39,346 nt of DNA from an uncultured Pseudomonadota bacterium (GTDB lineage: Bacteria > Myxococcota_A > Bradymonadia > Bradymonadales > Bradymonadaceae), in contig CATLTV010000026.1 in assembly GCA_950059285.1 (NCBI GenBank), positions 1-39,346 on the forward strand, written 5' to 3'. Below the pieces are notes generated by a model, which had not been told where the DNA came from, searched no databases, and saw only the letters and a program-made list of their open reading frames with translations. The position numbers were made by a program, and so were the translations under genes. Shown here one piece after another: positions 34,619-39,346 of the stretch; within the stretch, counting starts at the first letter, position 1, and the number at the start of each line of letters is the position of its first letter.

Positions 34619-35083
34619 ATGGAGCTCGATTATATCATGATTATTGATACCACAGCATGGCTACTGGCCGCGATAGGGGGTATCCTTATCGGTCTGGCCA
34701 GCGTCGCATTACTCCTCTTTAATGGTAGAATCGCTGGCATCAGCGGCATCACTGGCGGCATGTTATTGCGCCCCCAGGGTGACACACTCTGGAGAACCCT
34801 CTTCTTTGGCGGGCTTATCCTCGGCGGCCTTGTCCTCACACTCGTGTACCCCGACGCCTTCCCCTCTGCTGGTGAAGGCCCCGCACGCTCCTATGGCGCA
34901 CTTGTCGTCGCTGGCCTCCTTGTTGGCTTTGGCACACGCATGGGAAGTGGCTGTACAAGCGGTCATGGCATCTGTGGCCTGAGCCGCTTCTCTCCCCGTT
35001 CACTTGTGGCTACAGGTAGTTTCATGTTCGCTGGCGCTGTCATCGTCGGTGTCGTTCGCGCAGCTTTCGGAGGTGTCATATGA
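34619..35083 (+). CDS. YeeE/YedE-family sulfur transporter half, first subunit
   Basis: A 154-aa membrane protein with about four helices. The signature GSGCTSGHGICGLSR carries Cys112 and Cys119, the cysteines that hand over thiosulfate or sulfane sulfur in the TsuA/YeeE family. The paired gene supplies the other half, as in PmpA/PmpB. Starts at 34619 or 34637 are both possible; GGAG precedes the latter at a wide 12-nt distance. The stop overlaps the next start as ATGA. Confidence 0.87.
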   Translation: MELDYIMIIDTTAWLLAAIGGILIGLASVALLLFNGRIAGISGITGGMLLRPQGDTLWRTLFFGGLILGGLVLTLVYPDAFPSAGEGPARSYGALVVAGLLVGFGTRMGSGCTSGHGICGLSRFSPRSLVATGSFMFAGAVIVGVVRAAFGGVI

Positions 35084-35622
35084 GTACACACACAACACAA
35101 AAAGAATCCATGACTCTTCAATACATCGCCGCGCTTGGTGTCGGCCTCCTGTTTGCCATTGGCCTCGGCGTCAGTGGCATGACACAACCCGCCAAGGTCA
35201 TCGGCTTCCTCGATTTCTTCGGCGGCTCATGGGACCCTGCGCTCGCCTTTGTCATGGGCGGAGGCGTGCTGGTCTACACCATTGGCTACCGCCTCACCGT
35301 ACGAAGAAACACCCCCGTGTTCGCCAAAAAATTCCAGCTCCCCACACGTCGTGACATCGACAAACGCCTCGTGATTGGTGGACTCCTCTTTGGGGCTGGC
35401 TGGGGTCTTGGTGGCTACTGTCCTGGCCCTGCGCTCACAAGTATCGCAAGCGTCAGCACCGATGTCTTTGTCTTCGTCACCAGTATGCTCTCTGGCATGC
35501 TCCTCTTCTCGACTGTAGATAAGATGCTCGCAAATAAGACATCACAAGGCACTGTAAATAAAGACAAAAAAGATAAGAAAGAAAAGGCAACCTCCATGTC
35601 CACGGCGACCACCAACGCCTGA
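35080..35622 (+). CDS. YeeE/YedE-family sulfur transporter half, second subunit (DUF6691)
   Basis: A 180-aa membrane protein with about four helices and the signature GAGWGLGGYCPGPAL (Cys114). It completes the split transporter with the upstream gene and overlaps it by 4 bp. The C-terminal Lys-rich tail is probably cytoplasmic. It is convergent with the sigma-54 activator gene, and both end in a single perfect palindrome. Confidence 0.87.
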   Translation: MSTHTTQKESMTLQYIAALGVGLLFAIGLGVSGMTQPAKVIGFLDFFGGSWDPALAFVMGGGVLVYTIGYRLTVRRNTPVFAKKFQLPTRRDIDKRLVIGGLLFGAGWGLGGYCPGPALTSIASVSTDVFVFVTSMLSGMLLFSTVDKMLANKTSQGTVNKDKKDKKEKATSMSTATTNA

Positions 35623-35623
35623 G

Positions 35624-35689
35624 CATAAGAGCAAGACGCAAAAAAGAGGAGCGGTTAACCGCTCCTCTTTTTTGCGTCTTGCTCTTATG
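35624..35689. terminator. Perfect 66-nt palindrome (33-bp arms, no loop)
   Basis: Positions 35624-35656 are exactly mirrored by 35657-35689 with GGTTAACC at the centre. It lies between convergent genes and covers the stop of the activator gene at 35685. An internal T-run lies within the right arm, but no U-tract follows the stem on the plus strand. Confidence 0.8.
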
Positions 35690-36659
35690 TAATCTGATGC
35701 TCTTTTAACTTGCGCCATAACGTTGTGCGCGACATTCCCAACAGGTGCGCCATATCCTCTCGCTTGCCTCGCGATTTGCGATATGCCTCAAGCAGTTGCT
35801 CATGCTCAATATCCCACGCTGTCTGCGCGCTCTCGGGTTGCACACCCGTGACAATACGCTCGCCAGAAATCTCGGGCGTCAAATCATGCAGCTCAATGCA
35901 GTCGCCCTGACCAAGAATAAACGCATACTCCACCACATTCTGAAGCTCGCGGATGTTTCCTGGCCAGCTATAACTCATCATCGCGTCCAGCGCATCGCTC
36001 GAGATATAGCTAACCTTTCGACTCCTGCTCTTGGCATTTAACTGCTCAAGAAAATGCCACGTCAACGCCTCGATATCACGGCCTCGTTCGGTCAATTTTG
36101 GCAAGAACAAGGGCAACACTCTGACGCGATACATCAGATCTGCCCTGAACGTTCCCTTGTCCACACCATCTCGCAACGACCTCAACGTCGCAGACAAAAT
36201 CCTTACGTTCACCTTGATGGGATTACTCCCACCCATCGGCACAAACATCTGTTCTTGCAACACACGCAACAACCTCGCCTGAATATCAATCGGCATCTCC
36301 GCCAACTCATCAAGAAACAAGGTCCCGCCATCCACAATCTTGAACAAGCCTTCGCGATTGCTGATCGCACCTGTGAACGCTCCTTTCACGTGACCGAACA
36401 ACTCCGACACCAACAGCTCTGCGCTTAGCGTCGCACAGTTAATTGCTCGAAATGGTTTTTGATTTCGATGACTTAACTCGTGAATTGCTCGCGCCACAAG
36501 CTCCTTGCCCGTACCTGTATCCCCACGAATCAAAATCGAGGCATCCGTCGGTGCGGCTCTCTTGATCAACTCAAAGAAGTGCTCCATCTTCTTGGAACTC
36601 GTCAGAATCCCATGAAAATTCACCATCTCTATCTCTGGATTTGCCAGTTTCTGACCCAT
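35685..36659 (-). CDS. Sigma-54-dependent transcriptional activator without sensor domain
   Basis: A 324-aa bacterial enhancer-binding protein made of an AAA+ domain (Walker A GDTGTGKE at 46-53, GAFTGA loop at 93-98, Walker B TLFLDE at 113-118, sensor II near SWPGNIREL) and a Fis-type helix-turn-helix at the C-terminus (MAHLLGMSRTTLWRKLKEH). No receiver, GAF, PAS or V4R domain precedes the AAA+ domain, so the activity may be constitutive, set by expression, or controlled by a separate partner. Location and the candidate -24/-12 site suggest it drives the YeeE/YedE pair; this is inference. An AAGG lies about 11 nt before the ATG. Confidence 0.9.
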   Translation of the reverse strand: MGQKLANPEIEMVNFHGILTSSKKMEHFFELIKRAAPTDASILIRGDTGTGKELVARAIHELSHRNQKPFRAINCATLSAELLVSELFGHVKGAFTGAISNREGLFKIVDGGTLFLDELAEMPIDIQARLLRVLQEQMFVPMGGSNPIKVNVRILSATLRSLRDGVDKGTFRADLMYRVRVLPLFLPKLTERGRDIEALTWHFLEQLNAKSRSRKVSYISSDALDAMMSYSWPGNIRELQNVVEYAFILGQGDCIELHDLTPEISGERIVTGVQPESAQTAWDIEHEQLLEAYRKSRGKREDMAHLLGMSRTTLWRKLKEHQIT

Positions 36660-36917
36660 AAACTACACACCTTTCGCCATATGTGAGCGTTCTAATTTAA
36701 AACACGTGAAACACAATGCATCATCCTGCAACATATTCAGGATTGCAAGCCCGAACCTCCTCGAAATTCAACCCCGTTACATTATCTTTATTTTCAAAAT
36801 AATCATTTAAATTAAATAACTTAACACATCAACGTCAAACCACGTATTTTTACATATCACAAACAATCCTCCATGTATTATGGTGTTCCCGTGTATAAAC
36901 CCGCTTAATTGTATGTG
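36660..36917. other. Intergenic region with likely divergent promoters
   Basis: It separates the sigma-54 activator from the leader RNA. It holds a weak inverted repeat (ATCCTG at about 36723 and CAGGAT at about 36738) and AT-rich sequence, but no clear promoter elements. Confidence 0.4.
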
Positions 36918-37083
36918 TAAGAGGTGGTTTTAAAACCAGGACCGAGGAGGAGCAGTGAGGGGCTTGTAAGCTCAAGGAGAAGGGCCCGAAGCTGTGACGT
37001 AAGTCACCGCGAGCGGCACTTCGACGCCGAGATTACATGTCCCTCACAATCATCCGACGGGAGGGGTTTGAAACCACCTCTTA
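36918..37083 (+). ncRNA. Structured 166-nt leader RNA, riboswitch-like, unassigned class
   Basis: A closing stem pairs 36918-36930 (TAAGAGGTGGTTT) with 37071-37083, 13 perfect pairs, and extends by AAACC (36933-36937) with GGTTT (37066-37070). Within, 36955-36969 (GTGAGGGGCTTGTAA) pairs with 37033-37047 at 13 of 15 positions. Inside that helix is the hairpin GTGAC-GTAA-GTCAC (36994-37007), which has a GNRA loop, and a second one CGGC/GCCG (37014-37029). The two purine-rich joining strands (GAGGAGGAG and CGGGAGGGG) face each other between stems 1 and 2. It ends 27 nt before the DUF819 start, and the ribosome-binding site AGGAG lies between. I could not match it to a known riboswitch. Confidence 0.65.
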
Positions 37084-37109
37084 ATGCTCACTGATAGGAG
37101 TATCTCGCG

Positions 37110-38264
37110 ATGAACATCGCCCTGATTGTATTCTCTCTGATTGTCCCCATTGTCGCGCTCTTACTCGTCAAATACTTCGCCTGGGCGAGATTCTTTGGGC
37201 CTGTGGTCATCGCCTGCGCCTTTGGGATTGCCTTTGCCAACCAGCCCTTCATCACCTTTGATGAGTCCACACAAGACACCATCAGAAGCACTGCCAAGCT
37301 CATAAGTTCGGCGGCCATCCCGCTGGCCATTCCACTGTTGTTGTTTCAATCCGAGCTCAACAAGATCAAGGCACATGGGAAGACGATCCTCCTGAGCTTC
37401 GTGATTGCTGTGCTCTCGGTCTTTCTTGGCGTGCTCATGGTTGCAACCGCCATGAAGGACCAGCTCTCCGAAGCAGGTCCAGTGGCAGGCATGATTATGA
37501 GCGTCTATATTGGTGGCTTACCAAACCTGGTGGCCGTACAGCAGGCACTTCAGGCAAACGACTTTATCGCAGTGCAGGCGGCCACCACAGCGGTCAGTGC
37601 CGTCTACTTTATCTTTTTGCTGACTGTGGCAAAACCTCTGCTCAAACGCTTTTTTCCCGCACACCCAAGCCCTGAGCCCATGGGACATATCAGCGAGGAG
37701 CTTGAAGGCAATGACCCACAACCACTCTGGAGCAAGAAGCATTTGATCCAGGGTGGTCTGAGTATACTGGCGAGCATCATCTGTGTGGCCATCAGCGCAG
37801 GTATTACATTTCTCATTGTGGGTAAGGACAATCCGCAAGCCTTTTCACTTGGCAGTGTCCTTGGTATTACCACGCTTGCTCTTGTCGCATCCTTTATCAA
37901 GCCGCTGCGCCAAATCCCCACACACGAGCCCATTGGCATGTTCCTGATTCTGATTTTCTGCTTTTCGGCAGGCACCATGGCAAATATTTCGGAGCTTGTG
38001 AGCACAGGCGGCACAATTCTCCAGCTCACAGCCCTGTCTGTGCTTGCTTTTTTGCCCATTCACTACATTGGACACCGCCTGTTCAAGATCGATATCGACA
38101 CCACCATGACCATGAGCGTGGCGACCATGTTTGGACCTCCCTTTATCCCTGCGGTGGTGCAGGCGGTTGATAATCGCAGCGTACTTGTCCCCTGCATGGT
38201 GATGGGATTTTTAGGTTATGCTGTAGGCACTTACCTCGGTATTGCTGTGGGACTTTATTTTTAG
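37110..38264 (+). CDS. DUF819-family multipass membrane protein, putative transporter
   Basis: A 384-aa inner-membrane protein with about ten helices, including Gly-rich and Pro-containing ones (AGMIMSVYIGGLPNLVAVQQ; FGPPFIPAVVQAVDNRSVLV). DUF819 proteins resemble the GltS/CPA-type transporter fold; the substrate is unknown. A short hydrophilic loop rich in His/Pro (FFPAHPSPEPMGHISEE) lies in the middle. AGGAG lies 9 nt before the ATG. Its expression probably responds to the long structured leader upstream. No gene follows in the same direction. Confidence 0.8.
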   Translation: MNIALIVFSLIVPIVALLLVKYFAWARFFGPVVIACAFGIAFANQPFITFDESTQDTIRSTAKLISSAAIPLAIPLLLFQSELNKIKAHGKTILLSFVIAVLSVFLGVLMVATAMKDQLSEAGPVAGMIMSVYIGGLPNLVAVQQALQANDFIAVQAATTAVSAVYFIFLLTVAKPLLKRFFPAHPSPEPMGHISEELEGNDPQPLWSKKHLIQGGLSILASIICVAISAGITFLIVGKDNPQAFSLGSVLGITTLALVASFIKPLRQIPTHEPIGMFLILIFCFSAGTMANISELVSTGGTILQLTALSVLAFLPIHYIGHRLFKIDIDTTMTMSVATMFGPPFIPAVVQAVDNRSVLVPCMVMGFLGYAVGTYLGIAVGLYF

Positions 38265-38305
38265 AGGTGCAGGAAAAGAAGCGAAGCGCAGCGCAGAGGG
38301 GGCCT

Positions 38306-38330
38306 GTTGCTATAGCTCACTCATAGCAAC
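38306..38330. terminator. Weak hairpin at a gene end
   Basis: GTTGCTAT (38306-38313) pairs with ATAGCAAC (38323-38330), an 8-bp stem with a 9-nt loop. It overlaps the 3' end of the minus-strand lipoprotein gene and follows the DUF819 gene, so it may serve either; unlike the other hairpins here it is short. Confidence 0.35.
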
Positions 38331-39243
38331 GTTCAAATTGATCATTAGAATTTTCTATATCTTGAGAGGAGTAATAATCACCTACAGCTTCACATTTTCT
38401 AACTGATGACTCTATTTCTTCAATGGGTTTTCCTTCTACTTCATTTCTATTCAATTCGTTCCAGCAAGCAGCGTTATTTTGTGCTTTTAGTAGAAACTCA
38501 TTATCATGTTTACTAATGTTAAACATGTGAGGTCGATAAGAGACTCTACCTTTCTCATCAACAAGACCAATAACTCCTATCACCTGATCTATACTAATTG
38601 GACTATCTGCATCACGGTAAGAGTTTCTTCCTTCCCTCTTTTTCCAGGAGATTGCATTTCCTGTTGTTGTTTTAGGAAAAACTTCCCAGAATTCGTAATA
38701 TTTGGGATAGATTATTATGCTTACTTCATCTGGATTTTCTATCTTTTCACTTTTATAACTGTGAAGAACTTTTACGAGTATCTCAATCGGCTTAGAGGGC
38801 TCAGTATCACAGCTATCCGATTCAACCCATGACCCTTGATCATCTTTTTTCTTAATTATAGGCTCGATGAGTCTTATCTCTTTTACCTGAGCTATATAGA
38901 AAATATGATTCTTTTCGAGAACTCTACAAACTGTCATGACCCCAGCTGGGTTACATTCTATACCGCTCCGATCTATATATGAAGGTATTGTACTGTTCGC
39001 ATCTACATTGTGTCTAACTTGTTCAAGTGTATCTTCAAGTGGAGATGCTATATCTCTATTGTCAAGATTGTATATATTGATATCTATATTCAGGCTTGAA
39101 GAATCACTATCAAGTCTACTTTCTTTCATATCTTTATCAAACAATTCATTTAATTCAAATGGGTCATTATCATTAGACACATGATCGTTAGAGCAACCCA
39201 TGATAAACAATAAAAAAATTGTTATATGTTTACTGATTTTCAT
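38317..39243 (-). CDS. AT-rich hypothetical lipoprotein
   Basis: A 308-aa lipoprotein with signal peptide MKISKHITIFLLFIMGC, an Asn/Asp-rich linker (about 20-70), and a globular C-terminal domain with Cys residues near CNPAGVMTVC, CDTEPS, ACWNE and a final RCYE. No family is recognised. Start at 39243 is preferred; an ATG two codons upstream is possible, and the site (AGAG) is weak. Its visible AT-richness contrasts with its neighbours, and it lies between the DUF819 gene and the end of a mobile element, which points to horizontal acquisition. Confidence 0.65.
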   Translation of the reverse strand: MKISKHITIFLLFIMGCSNDHVSNDNDPFELNELFDKDMKESRLDSDSSSLNIDINIYNLDNRDIASPLEDTLEQVRHNVDANSTIPSYIDRSGIECNPAGVMTVCRVLEKNHIFYIAQVKEIRLIEPIIKKKDDQGSWVESDSCDTEPSKPIEILVKVLHSYKSEKIENPDEVSIIIYPKYYEFWEVFPKTTTGNAISWKKREGRNSYRDADSPISIDQVIGVIGLVDEKGRVSYRPHMFNISKHDNEFLLKAQNNAACWNELNRNEVEGKPIEEIESSVRKCEAVGDYYSSQDIENSNDQFERCYE

Positions 39244-39263
39244 AATCATCTCTTTTTAAACGC

Positions 39264-39346
39264 TTAGAGAAGTTGACAGTGTTCAAAAGTAGGTCATGCC
39301 CTTCCGACAAGGTGAGCGACAACTTGATACGTTGTGTTCGAGAGCA
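39264..39346. mobile_element. Divergent copy of the mobile-element terminus (extends right of the window)
   Basis: TTAGAGAAGTTGACAG (39264-39279) resembles the inverted right end of the 365-bp element (TTAGAGGGTGTTGACAG). The similarity goes on inward: both continue GTTCAAAAGT or GTTCAGAAGT, AGGTCATGC, and AAGGYGAGCGACRAC. The orientation places the body beyond position 39346. Confidence 0.6.

Noticed and set aside
36918-37083. Lysine riboswitch for the leader RNA
   Set aside because: A short stretch (AAGGAGAAGGGCCCGAAGC) recalls the GCCGAAGC part of the lysine class, but the loop E-type AGAGTA element and the conserved segment after the third stem are missing.

Overview
The window looks like a chromosomal segment of a lipoprotein-rich, Gram-negative, environmental bacterium. 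The protein repertoire (many Cys-anchored lipoproteins, Cys-rich repeat lipoproteins, RCC1 and DUF285 surface proteins, multihaem oxidases, sigma-54 regulators) recalls Bradymonadota/Myxococcota-type 'deltaproteobacteria'. That assignment is inference; no rRNA or marker gene is present. No tRNA, rRNA or CRISPR array was seen.

Layout. (1) 1-3016: the end of a mobile element truncates hsdS, followed by an intact hsdM of a type I restriction-modification system; no hsdR is in the window. (2) 3166-3525: a small zinc-ribbon membrane protein. (3) 3705-13379: six tandem same-strand paralogues of DUF285/BspA-like repeat lipoproteins with 6, 14, 9, 9, 9 and 7 repeats, with a 365-bp MITE-like element between the fifth and sixth. 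(4) 13533-14249: an unrecognised gene with a possible operator. (5) 14554-19067: three exported redox/surface lipoproteins (cytochrome c, di-haem oxidoreductase, RCC1 propeller); the last two form an operon behind a near-consensus Fur box, and a WYL-type regulator diverges from it. (6) 20445-23021: small orphan genes, a gene remnant, a second MITE-like element and a truncated IS110 transposase. (7) 23073-29157: more lipoproteins, one of which seems to start at ACG. (8) 29286-32143: a FIST-domain (NosP-like) sensor with a PAS/CheA-like histidine kinase. (9) 32390-33567: a two-gene orphan operon. (10) 33896-36659: rhodanese, a split YeeE/YedE sulfur-transport pair behind a sigma-54-like promoter, and a sensorless sigma-54 activator. 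(11) 36918-38264: a DUF819 membrane protein behind a highly structured 166-nt leader RNA. (12) 38317-39243: an AT-rich lipoprotein, then a divergent copy of the mobile-element end seen at the left edge.

Three things stand out. First, gene 3' ends carry perfectly self-complementary hairpins with stems of 20-35 bp and loops of 0-4 nt; each has its own sequence and most lack a U-tract. Second, the leader RNA upstream of the DUF819 gene matches no riboswitch class I can recall. Third, the DUF285 array looks like a recombining surface-protein repertoire. The mobile-element terminus with the core AGAGGGTGTTGACAG occurs at both window edges and in the middle.
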